A stretch of DNA of 16,562 nucleotides from contig JBMHBP010000006.1 of the NCBI GenBank assembly GCA_049890295.1, forward strand, positions 1 to 16,562. The letters run 5' to 3'. A program made the translations under genes and the position numbers. Positions 1 through 7,110 of the stretch are shown here, in pieces (the stretch's first letter is position 1; each line of letters opens with the position of its first letter). Below the pieces are notes generated by a model, which saw only the letters and a program-made list of their open reading frames with translations, was not told where the DNA came from and made no database searches. The stretch is from GCA-2862585 sp049890295 (GTDB lineage Bacteria; Bacteroidota; Bacteroidia; Flavobacteriales; UBA7312).

Positions 1-268
1 CAACAGTATTACTTATTGATTTAGTCCATATTAATTGTCCATTGGCACCATTTATTTTATGTATTCTAGACATATTTGGCGGCATAAATATAACAGCGCA
101 ATTTCCATCTGAATCAACTATGCCTCTATTTACTTTGCCTGCAGGACCATCAGTAAATACATTTTCCCATACAATATCTTCATTGTAAGTTGTATTGTTT
201 GGAATTAATTGACAAAAAGTGGTGTGGGGAATTATTAAGAATAAAAAGTAGATTAAGAAATTTTTCAT
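1..268 (-). CDS. Secreted protein, N-terminal part only (propeller/PQQ-like repeat start)
   Basis: Partial gene: the reading frame is open to base 1, so only about 89 N-terminal residues are visible. It starts MKNFLIYFLFLIIPHTTFCQ, a lysine followed by a hydrophobic stretch, which is a typical Bacteroidota signal peptide probably cleaved near Q20. The cysteine before that Q lacks a normal lipobox (TTF precedes it), so a lipoprotein is less likely. The mature part contains DSDGN, then HKINGANGQLIWTKSI. This 'DxxGNxxW'-type pattern resembles PQQ/Kelch-like beta-propeller repeats of secreted, often T9SS-exported, proteins; that family call is inference. An in-frame ATG four codons upstream (base 280) is an alternative start. 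The gene follows the lipoprotein at 297-836 by about 28 bases (16 with the longer start), so the two are probably cotranscribed. Confidence 0.75.
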   Translation of the reverse strand, partial: MKNFLIYFLFLIIPHTTFCQLIPNNTTYNEDIVWENVFTDGPAGKVNRGIVDSDGNCAVIFMPPNMSRIHKINGANGQLIWTKSISNTV

Positions 269-296
269 TAGAATATTCATATCAAAAAAAATAAAA

Positions 297-836
297 TTAA
301 TTATATCTTGATGCTGAAAATGACACAACATAAGTGTTACTGTTAAATAAATAATCACAGTTGAATCGAATTTCAGAATCAGCCCCATCCTTAATGATTT
401 GACCTTCTCCATTATATATAACAGTAGATTCAACATGTGGGTCAAAAACAGTATCATTAATTGTAAAATCTAAGGTTTTAGCATCTACAAACAAAAGAGA
501 AAGATTAAAAGAGTCATTTGGAGAATATCCATTTTCTTGACTAAATGCTAGTCCATTATATGGATAATCCAATTTTATTATTTTTAGATCTATTGGATTT
601 GAAGAAAGATTATTTAACTGATAGTTAAATGAATTTCCAGATTGATCAACTACATTTACTTGGGCATTCCAATTACCATTATAAGTGTAAGAATTTAGAA
701 TAGGTACACACTCCCATTCCCAATCAAAAAAGTCGTTACTTACATATTTTTCACTTTCCCATTCACTACACTCAAGTTCACTATTAGCACAAGAAAAAAA
801 ACAAACTATAAATATTAACAAAAATATATTCTTCAT
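297..836 (-). CDS. Small lipoprotein of unknown function
   Basis: Encodes 179 residues. The N-terminus MKNIFLLIFIVCFFSC is a signal peptide ending in a lipobox-like FFSC, so the mature protein should be lipidated at Cys16 and anchored in a membrane. The rest is rich in Asn, Ser, Tyr and acidic residues with alternating hydrophobics (for example WNAQVNVVDQSGN and STVIYNGEGQIIK), which suggests an all-beta fold. The mature region opens with several acidic residues (ELECSEWESE), as often seen in surface-exported Bacteroidota lipoproteins; that localisation is inference. I recognise no family. It lies just upstream of the partial gene at 1-268 on the same strand and is probably the first gene of that unit. 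No exact TAnnTTTG element was found upstream of it. Confidence 0.8.
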   Translation of the reverse strand: MKNIFLLIFIVCFFSCANSELECSEWESEKYVSNDFFDWEWECVPILNSYTYNGNWNAQVNVVDQSGNSFNYQLNNLSSNPIDLKIIKLDYPYNGLAFSQENGYSPNDSFNLSLLFVDAKTLDFTINDTVFDPHVESTVIYNGEGQIIKDGADSEIRFNCDYLFNSNTYVVSFSASRYN

Positions 837-999
837 TTTATAAAGTTAAGTTTTAATTTAATAATTGATGTGAAGCTAAAATTAAATTTTTTTATCAAAA
901 AAATAGTGACGTTTATAGTTGTTGAAAAGCTCGAAATAAGGATGCTTAAGTCCACCAAAGCTTAATCCATCTTATTTTGAGATAGTGTTCCTCTTTTTT

Positions 1000-1007
1000 T
1001 AAATTTG
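1000..1007 (+). promoter_or_regulatory. Bacteroidota -7 element TAAATTTG with upstream TTTTG
   Basis: TAAATTTG matches the known Bacteroidota -7 consensus TAnnTTTG. A TTTTG at 975-979 lies 20 bases upstream, a good position for the -33 TTG element. The -7 box ends only three bases before the ATG at 1011, so transcription would begin at or next to the start codon. Confidence 0.6.
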
Positions 1008-1010
1008 AAC

Positions 1011-2006
1011 ATGAAAAAAGTTGTTTTTTTTACTATCCTTTTGTTTTATTCATGTAGTAAAAATTCTCATTTAATTGAAAATCCAAAGGCCGTTTTTTGG
1101 AAAGATATTTCGAATGAAATTATTGTTAGTTGTGACTCAATAAAAATCACAGACTTACACACGGCTGCTTATTTAATGTATTCCAATGCTGTTCTTAACG
1201 GATGGGATGATATAAAAACAAATACCTACTTCCAAAATTGTTTAGAAATAATTAGTAGTAATTCGTATGGCCTTCCTTACGAGTGGGATGCTTTTCAAGA
1301 CGGTACTATCAATAGTGTTGAAACAAATTATACCATTATTATGACAGATCATGTAGGTTATCCATTTATTGAGGGTTATAAAAATGGTTTTATTGATGAA
1401 AGTTATTTGATTCAAATTTTTGAGAAATTGATCAATGTCCCTGAGGCTGATACATTAGGAAACGGGGTTTGTATTGCTTATTCAGATAGTCCATTTGACC
1501 AAATTGGTTGTGTGCATAATGTAAATATTAGTGTAGCCTATTTTATTTCTGAGCTACTTAATTTAAAAATAATAAACCCCACTTATTCAAGTTTAGTTGA
1601 CTCTATTATACTAAGAGAATTAGATTCATACTTAACTAGTAATAATAACTTTTTATACTGGGATGGGAGTGACAGATTAACTGATCATAATCATTTATGT
1701 TTTCAGGCATGGTGTATGTCAAAATTAGACAATTATAAATCCGAAGAAATTTCAATGAGCCTGATTAACGAGATGATATTAAATAGAGAAAAATCAGTTT
1801 CTTCTCTAATTGGCTATCTAAGAATCTTAACCATAAATAGTCAATTAGAAGATTCACTTTTTAATGACTTGTCGAATATTGTAAATAATACTGATTCCAT
1901 GTACACACAAAGTCAATCTTATAATTTTGAAAACCCAAGAGTTAAGGCTCAATTAGCGTTGTGGTCTTCGCTATATTATAAACAAATAAGATTTTTAGAA
2001 AATTAA
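1011..2006 (+). CDS. Lipoprotein of unknown function, probably mostly alpha-helical
   Basis: Encodes 331 residues from the ATG at 1011. A TTG two codons earlier is in frame but falls inside the -7 promoter element, so ATG is preferred. The N-terminus MKKVVFFTILLFYSC is a lipoprotein signal peptide with Cys15 as the lipidation site. The body has amphipathic helices and aromatic/acidic motifs such as YGLPYEWDAFQDG, MTDHVGYPFIEGY, NFLYWDGSDRL and DHNHLCFQAW. The pattern is loosely like an alpha/alpha-toroid enzyme or binding scaffold, but I cannot assign a family. It has its own promoter and a probable terminator (2035-2070), so it looks monocistronic. It is divergent from the lipoprotein at 297-836. 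Confidence 0.85.
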   Translation: MKKVVFFTILLFYSCSKNSHLIENPKAVFWKDISNEIIVSCDSIKITDLHTAAYLMYSNAVLNGWDDIKTNTYFQNCLEIISSNSYGLPYEWDAFQDGTINSVETNYTIIMTDHVGYPFIEGYKNGFIDESYLIQIFEKLINVPEADTLGNGVCIAYSDSPFDQIGCVHNVNISVAYFISELLNLKIINPTYSSLVDSIILRELDSYLTSNNNFLYWDGSDRLTDHNHLCFQAWCMSKLDNYKSEEISMSLINEMILNREKSVSSLIGYLRILTINSQLEDSLFNDLSNIVNNTDSMYTQSQSYNFENPRVKAQLALWSSLYYKQIRFLEN

Positions 2007-2034
2007 AAAGTACGACCCAAGAACCTTTTGCCCC

Positions 2035-2070
2035 ACTCTAAAATCCACTTTTTTTAGTAGAGTTTTGTTT
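2035..2070 (+). terminator. Probable intrinsic terminator after the 1011-2006 lipoprotein gene
   Basis: ACTCTA (2035-2040) pairs with TAGAGT (2058-2063). An AAA/TTT extension is possible if two bases bulge. The hairpin is followed by TTTTGTTT. It lies 29 bases after the stop codon. The stem is AT-rich and the loop long, so strength is uncertain. Confidence 0.5.
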
Positions 2071-2126
2071 ATAGTAATAAAAGTCTAAACCTATTTTTCT
2101 AGTAAGCTTTAATAATTATCTCATGC

Positions 2127-2152
2127 TATCTTTGCATAAGTTCTTATATTTG
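2127..2152 (+). promoter_or_regulatory. Two TAnnTTTG -7 elements in tandem before the CotH-family gene
   Basis: TATCTTTG (2127-2134) and TATATTTG (2145-2152) both match the Bacteroidota TAnnTTTG -7 consensus and are spaced 18 bases apart. The downstream one would give a start site near 2157 and a short leader before the ATG at 2171. No clear TTG -33 element was found for either. The in-frame ATG at 2123 lies upstream of both, which argues against it as the start. Confidence 0.5.
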
Positions 2153-2170
2153 AAAACAACCTACTTTACT

Positions 2171-3736
2171 ATGTTCAGAATCAAAAATCTTTTTATTGGT
2201 TTTTTATTTATTTGTTTAGTCAATAAATCATCAGCTCAAATTGATGGCGATAATATTTTTAGTACGAATCAAGTCATTAATATTGAACTGAATTTTCCAC
2301 AAGCAGATTATTGGAATCAACTAACTGAAAACTATGAATCCGATGACAATGAATATATATCAGCTGATTTAACTCTAACAGATGTAACAGGAACTTATAG
2401 TTGGGATAGCGTAGGCGTCAGGTTTAAAGGAAACTCAAGTTACAACCACCCCAATAACAAGAAATCGCTTAAAATTGATTTTAATGAATTTATTTCTGGT
2501 CAAAATTATGATGGTTTGAAGAAACTAAACTTCAGTAATGGGTTTAAAGACCCTTCTTGCATAAGAGAAAAAATATTCTTTGATGTCTGCCGAGAAGCAG
2601 GAGTGCCTGCACCAAGAACCTCCTTTTCAAACGTTTATTTTAATGGTGAGTTGTTAGGCTTTTATACGGTAGTAGAGCAAATAGATGATCAATTTTTAGA
2701 TTGGCGAATTTTAGATGATGATGGTAATCTGTTTAAAGCTGGTGACAATTTTGGTGGCGGCATGGGTGGTGCAAACGCTGCCGCTGATTTGGTAGACTAT
2801 GGGACTGATCAATTTTCATATACCGAAAGGTACGAGCTTAAAACCAATGAAGATGAAGATGATTGGTCAGACTTGCTTTCGTTCATAGATTTTTTGAATA
2901 ATAGCTCAGATAATGAGTTTGTAGAAAACCTTACTCAAAAAATAGAACTCAAAGACTATTTACGATCAGCAGCATTAGATATGCTTTTTAGCAACTTAGA
3001 TAGTTATTCAGGCTCAGCCAGAAACTATTATTTGTATCACAATCTAACTACAGATAAATGGGAGTGGATAAAGTGGGATGGCAATGAAGCTTTTGGCTCT
3101 TACACCAACCAGGCAGGTGATATGGAAAATTTAGCTATAAATTACTGTGACGATGATCGACCATTATTGAAAAGAGTTTTTGATAACGAGATAATTTATA
3201 GTCAATACCTTAATGAGGTTTGTGATTTATTAGAAAATTACTTTAACGAATCTTATTTACACCCCTACATAGATACCCTATACGAATTAGTCAAAGAACA
3301 TGTTTATGCCGACAATAATAAAATGTATAGTGACAATGATTTTGATTCAAACATTAACTCCAACATCTCTTTTGGCGGCGGCGGAGGAGGAGGTACAACT
3401 TTTGGCCTAAAGCCATTCGTTACAAATCGATCAGCTTTTGTTTTATCGGAGATAGATTGTTCTCTGGGGATAGATTTTAATACATTTAACCTGCTTTCAA
3501 TTCACCCTAACCCTTCTGATGGAATATTTAACTTAAGTGTAAAGGTTGAAAATAACACTCCATTTACTATAAATATTATAAATAGTTTAGGCTTGATAGT
3601 TCATACAGAAAATATAGAAAACTCTACCAGTACATACTCAAAGAATATCGATTTAAGCGGAAACACAAATGGCCTTTACATCTTGAACATCATTACTGAT
3701 AACAAAAGTGTATATCAAAAGATTGTTATTCATTAA
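2171..3736 (+). CDS. CotH kinase family secreted protein with type A T9SS tail
   Basis: Encodes 521 residues from the ATG at 2171. This start is chosen because MFRIKNLFIGFLF...SSAQ is a clean signal peptide, whereas the ATG at 2123 adds 16 residues and precedes the promoter elements. Family marks of CotH (spore-coat kinase-like, PF08757) are GVRFKGNSS (82-90), SLKIDFNEF (99-107), KLNFSNG, FNGELLGFYTVVEQID (about 157-172), a SNLDSYSGSARNYYLYHN region (274-291) and KWDGNEAFG (301-309). In characterised CotH proteins the last motif is the metal-binding WDxDxxFG; here the second Asp is Asn (N305), so kinase activity is uncertain. Seven glycines in a row follow at 402-408. The C-terminus (about 441-521, IHPNPSDGIFNLSV to YQKIVIH) is a type A T9SS sorting domain, predicting export to the cell surface or medium. 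Monocistronic by context. Confidence 0.9.
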   Translation: MFRIKNLFIGFLFICLVNKSSAQIDGDNIFSTNQVINIELNFPQADYWNQLTENYESDDNEYISADLTLTDVTGTYSWDSVGVRFKGNSSYNHPNNKKSLKIDFNEFISGQNYDGLKKLNFSNGFKDPSCIREKIFFDVCREAGVPAPRTSFSNVYFNGELLGFYTVVEQIDDQFLDWRILDDDGNLFKAGDNFGGGMGGANAAADLVDYGTDQFSYTERYELKTNEDEDDWSDLLSFIDFLNNSSDNEFVENLTQKIELKDYLRSAALDMLFSNLDSYSGSARNYYLYHNLTTDKWEWIKWDGNEAFGSYTNQAGDMENLAINYCDDDRPLLKRVFDNEIIYSQYLNEVCDLLENYFNESYLHPYIDTLYELVKEHVYADNNKMYSDNDFDSNINSNISFGGGGGGGTTFGLKPFVTNRSAFVLSEIDCSLGIDFNTFNLLSIHPNPSDGIFNLSVKVENNTPFTINIINSLGLIVHTENIENSTSTYSKNIDLSGNTNGLYILNIITDNKSVYQKIVIH

Positions 3737-3764
3737 ATAGTTATATGCTGTAATAAAATCATTA

Positions 3765-3792
3765 ATAAAATAGTGGCAACACTAGTTATTTT
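3765..3792 (+). terminator. Hairpin terminator after the CotH-family gene
   Basis: TAGTG (3771-3775), a GCAA loop of GNRA type, then CACTA (3780-3784) form a perfect five-pair hairpin. It is flanked by A-rich sequence before and GTTATTTTAATT after. It lies about 35 bases after the stop at 3736. The T-tract is interrupted, so moderate confidence. Confidence 0.5.
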
Positions 3793-3920
3793 AATTCCAT
3801 TATAAATATAATATCGTTTGCGTGAATAAACTTGATTTTCAAAACACCGTTTACTAAATAATGGATTTTGAATTAACTCACACATTTTAAGCTTTTCTTT
3901 TCTAATAGGAGTATTTTTTT

Positions 3921-3928
3921 TAGATTTG
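3921..3928 (+). promoter_or_regulatory. TAnnTTTG -7 element before the acyltransferase gene
   Basis: TAGATTTG matches the Bacteroidota -7 consensus and sits 14 bases before the ATG at 3943, giving a very short leader. No convincing TTG -33 element was found 17-23 bases upstream. Confidence 0.5.
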
Positions 3929-3942
3929 ACTTCATCTAGATT

Positions 3943-4497
3943 ATGTCCAACAAAGTAGATTTATCAACCTTCAATAATGAGTGCTATAAAACAGGTGGAA
4001 GCTTATTTAAGCGGTGCTTGTGGTTCATCTTAAATAAATTAGTTATAAGGAGTTATATACTCCCTTCATCTTCTTTTAAAATCTTTTTCCTCAGATTATT
4101 TGGCGCAACAATTGGTAAATCGGTTGTTATACGGCCAGGAGTAAATATAAAATTCCCCTGGAGGCTAACCATCGGTGATAACAGTTGGATTGGAGAAAAC
4201 GTTTGGATTGACAATTTAGAAAGTGTTCAAATCGGTAGTAATGTATGTATTTCTCAAGGAGCTCTAATTTTGAGTGGAAATCACGATTATAAAAGCACCA
4301 GTTTCGATTTGTTAATCGCTCCCATAGTACTAGAAGAAGGTGTTTGGATTGGAGCTAAAGCTATTGTTTGTCAAGGCGTAACTATCAAGTCACATGCTGT
4401 TTTGACCACTGGATCTATTGCTACTAGTGACCTAGAGTCGTATAGTGTTTGTAAAGGCAATCCGGCCAAAAAGTATAGAGAACGAATAATAAAATAA
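3943..4497 (+). CDS. wcaF: WcaF-type hexapeptide-repeat acyltransferase
   Basis: Encodes 184 residues with no signal peptide, so it is cytoplasmic or peripheral to the inner membrane. It closely matches the pattern of putative colanic-acid acetyltransferase WcaF. It has an N-terminal helical region with LPSSSFKIFFLRLFGATIG (about 40-58), left-handed beta-helix hexapeptide turns (VVIRPGVNIKFPW, IGDNSWIGENVWID, IGSNVCISQGALIL), the acyltransferase histidine motif SGNHDYKS (about 111-118), then GVWIGAKAIVCQGVTI and the C-terminal GNPAKKYRERI. Family members transfer acetyl groups from acetyl-CoA to sugars of exported polysaccharides. Here no glycosyltransferase, flippase or other capsule gene is adjacent, so the acceptor is unknown. 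The gene has its own -7 element and ends one base before the converging adhesin gene. Confidence 0.9.
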   Translation: MSNKVDLSTFNNECYKTGGSLFKRCLWFILNKLVIRSYILPSSSFKIFFLRLFGATIGKSVVIRPGVNIKFPWRLTIGDNSWIGENVWIDNLESVQIGSNVCISQGALILSGNHDYKSTSFDLLIAPIVLEEGVWIGAKAIVCQGVTIKSHAVLTTGSIATSDLESYSVCKGNPAKKYRERIIK

Positions 4498-4498
4498 G

Positions 4499-6916
4499 TT
4501 ATTCCAGAATTAATAATTCGCCAGCTTTATATTGATTAGCATATCGGAGAATATAATTATATGTTCCTACTTGACATTTAACGCCGTTAAACTCTCCATT
4601 CCACCTAAGCACATCTGAACGATACAGTAATGCTCCTAAACGGTTATAAATACTTAATTCAACAGGATTTCTGCTAAAAATAGACGACACTTCATAAACG
4701 TCATTTATACCATCACCATTGGGGGTAAATGCGTCGGGAAAGTAAAAACAATCATTGTACACATAGGGGACTTTAACTTCTAATAAATCCGAAGAACAGT
4801 CGGCACTATCAACTACCGTTAATCGATAAATATTTGGGGGTAAACTATCGATTAGCGATTCACTTCTACCATCTTGCCACATGTAGTCAAATGGTGGATA
4901 GCCCTTGTCCACAAACACCTCTACAGACCCATCAAAATTTTCATCACAAGATGGGCTTATTAATGAATAACTTAATTCTGGAATATTTGGTGGAAGCACA
5001 TCAATTGTACCATCAACTACACAGCCATTATAATCAACACACTGATAGGTGTATGAGCCGACACCATAAGAGGTGTTAAAAACAGTGTCACCAGTGCTCC
5101 AAATGAGTGAGTAAGGCTCCACACCGCCAGAGAATACAATTGAAATATCTGCTAAATCGGCCTCATTACAAATTATTGGTACATTTTCAGAAGACTCAAA
5201 ATTAGTAGGTTCTGTGATAGTCACAATAGTATCAAAAAAACAACCCTGATCATTTTCTACTAAAAAAGAGTAATCTCCAGCCGTTAAATCTGTAATTGAC
5301 GGGGGAGATATTAAGTTGAAAACATCCGTAGAAAAATTAATAGAATAGTTAATTTGTCCATTACTTCCAGTATAACACCTTACATTTTCAGTAGATAATG
5401 ATAGTTGCGGGTTTTCAACTTTAAAACTATCAATATATACGCAGCCATTTAGGTCGGTTATTATTAGGTCGTAATTATCAACTGTTAGATTGTCAAATAT
5501 TGAATTACCTGCTGAGTTATTTATACTAAATATTTCAGAAAAATTAGTAATTTCTAAATCGTAAGGAGCAACTCCCCCTGAAATGTTAGTAGTAAAGGAA
5601 CCATCATTTTCGTTTTCACAACCAACATGAATCACAGTATTATCTACTGTAATAGCAGGGGGTGCTGTTAGAAAAAAATTAGTATCAGTTTCACAAAAGT
5701 TATTATCAAAAACGACTAAAGTTTGCAAGCCAGCTGACAAGTTATTTTGAAAAGATAAATTACTGACAGACGAATTAAAGTTATAGGATAAAGCACCAGT
5801 CCCACCGCTAGCATAAATATCTACAAAACCGTCATTTGCGTCAAAACATGATAGGTTAAAAGTTGAGTAAGAACTTAAATTTAAACTATCAATGACCAGT
5901 TCGTCGGGCATACTCAAGATGATGTTATCCAAATTAAAAATACACCCATTATTATCAATTACAGATAGACTGTAATTACCGTTTTGTAAATTATTTATTT
6001 GATTGCCAAAATACATAGAAACACCATCACTCCACTCGTAAGAGTAAGGAGCTTGACCGTTGAAAGCTTGTGTGCTTAACAATCCATCATTACCATTATA
6101 ACAACTTATATTTTGTATGCTTGTTAATGCAAAAAGAGAGTCGGGAGAGTTTATAACTACGGGGTTATTATTATAGCATTGAGAGAGGTTTATTGAACTA
6201 TCAAAGACGCAAATATTATAGATTCCGTTGGGTAGATTGTTAAATGTTGATGAAGAAAAATAATTCAAGCCTCCATCTATGGAATAAGCTAGTGGGGCGG
6301 TATCATCGGCATCGATTTCAATAACACCAAGTGAATCACCAAAACATAAGTTTTGTGTCGTTGTAACGTTGTCTATGAGTCCTTTGATAACTAGAGAATA
6401 ATCTTCCGTTTCACCAAATGCATACGTGCCGCAAGAAAAGTCATTGGTGTTGTCTACTAAAGACCACTGTGTAACAACTCGCATTAAAATGGTATCCTGA
6501 GAAGCTGTTGAAGGAACAGTTATATTGGTGTTAAAATTAGTTTGGGCTGCTAATAGTGTTGAGGTAGCATTAATATGAAAAACCTCTTCACCAGGTTCAA
6601 AAAAAGAATTTCCATTCCAATCAATATAGACACTTGAAATTTTTGGAGCATTAAAGCCTGAACAATTTTCTAAACCAATGGTTAATGAGTATGTGGTATT
6701 TAACACCAGTTCAGAATAAATTCCGGTGTAGTCAGAATAATTAGCACAACCACTTGTGTTATTGTTTAATGTTCCAATAGACACTAATGATGTTGAGGCA
6801 AATGAGGCATTAGTAGAAAATGATGTACAATATTGTGCAAAGGTATTTTCTATATTAAAAAGAAAAATAAAAACACTAATGAGGGGTAAAAAAAGAAATC
6901 GTTTTAATACAATCAA
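4499..6916 (-). CDS. GEVED / SprB-repeat adhesin-like protein with type B T9SS tail (CHU_C)
   Basis: Encodes 805 residues. The start appears to be TTG at 6916: there is no in-frame ATG between the upstream stop and the signal peptide (residues 1-28, ending NTFAQ), nor within it. Domains in order are GEVED (about 29-177, with YIDWNGNSFFEPGEEV and the closing GETEDY), seven SprB-type repeats of 65-80 residues (about 183-257, 262-336, 340-419, 421-502, 504-569, 571-642, 645-717), and a C-terminal CHU_C domain (722-805). Most SprB repeats start with a C...NDG-like motif (SCYNGNDG, SCFDANDG, GCENENDG, RCYTGSNG) and end in 'xxDxxGC'. The CHU_C domain holds FTPNGDGIND, YNRLGALLY, WNGEFNG and GTYNYIL. 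CHU_C is the type B T9SS signal used by gliding adhesins such as SprB, so surface location is predicted. An adhesion role is inference from family. The gene converges on the wcaF-like gene and is divergent from the operon at 7111. Confidence 0.9.
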   Translation of the reverse strand: MIVLKRFLFLPLISVFIFLFNIENTFAQYCTSFSTNASFASTSLVSIGTLNNNTSGCANYSDYTGIYSELVLNTTYSLTIGLENCSGFNAPKISSVYIDWNGNSFFEPGEEVFHINATSTLLAAQTNFNTNITVPSTASQDTILMRVVTQWSLVDNTNDFSCGTYAFGETEDYSLVIKGLIDNVTTTQNLCFGDSLGVIEIDADDTAPLAYSIDGGLNYFSSSTFNNLPNGIYNICVFDSSINLSQCYNNNPVVINSPDSLFALTSIQNISCYNGNDGLLSTQAFNGQAPYSYEWSDGVSMYFGNQINNLQNGNYSLSVIDNNGCIFNLDNIILSMPDELVIDSLNLSSYSTFNLSCFDANDGFVDIYASGGTGALSYNFNSSVSNLSFQNNLSAGLQTLVVFDNNFCETDTNFFLTAPPAITVDNTVIHVGCENENDGSFTTNISGGVAPYDLEITNFSEIFSINNSAGNSIFDNLTVDNYDLIITDLNGCVYIDSFKVENPQLSLSTENVRCYTGSNGQINYSINFSTDVFNLISPPSITDLTAGDYSFLVENDQGCFFDTIVTITEPTNFESSENVPIICNEADLADISIVFSGGVEPYSLIWSTGDTVFNTSYGVGSYTYQCVDYNGCVVDGTIDVLPPNIPELSYSLISPSCDENFDGSVEVFVDKGYPPFDYMWQDGRSESLIDSLPPNIYRLTVVDSADCSSDLLEVKVPYVYNDCFYFPDAFTPNGDGINDVYEVSSIFSRNPVELSIYNRLGALLYRSDVLRWNGEFNGVKCQVGTYNYILRYANQYKAGELLILE

Positions 6917-7082
6917 CTGTATAGTGATAAGGTTTAATGTTGTTTTATTATATATTGAGCTAATTTAATACTAAATTCTGATAAAAACACACACCCTTTT
7001 TTCAAAAAACAAATCATTAACTCCTTGAATATATTAGAAGCAAATAAGATTACTTATACTGAAAAAAAATCAATTTAATAAT

Positions 7083-7090
7083 TATATTTG
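7083..7090 (+). promoter_or_regulatory. TAnnTTTG -7 element before the six-gene operon
   Basis: TATATTTG matches the Bacteroidota -7 consensus and lies 20 bases before the GTG at 7111. This would give a leader of roughly 15 bases. The -33 region has no clear TTG. It is the only exact TAnnTTTG match found in the 6917-7110 divergent gap and is the likely promoter of the operon. Confidence 0.5.
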
Positions 7091-7110
7091 TTTGTAAATT
7101 TAACCAAACT

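Noticed and set aside
2123..2170. Upstream ATG giving a 16-residue N-terminal extension of the CotH-family protein
   Set aside because: It lies before two promoter -7 elements and would bury the signal peptide; ATG at 2171 gives a normal secreted N-terminus.
3374..3394. Triplet repeat as a phase-variation tract
   Set aside because: The run mixes GGC, GGA and GGT and any slippage by triplets keeps frame, so on-off switching is unlikely; only linker length could vary.
4834..5079. Plus-strand open frame of 81 codons
   Set aside because: Lies wholly antisense to the SprB-repeat gene and has a His/Gln-rich, non-protein-like composition.
6756..6968. Plus-strand open frame of 70 codons
   Set aside because: Antisense to the adhesin signal peptide region; no promoter, family or plausible product.
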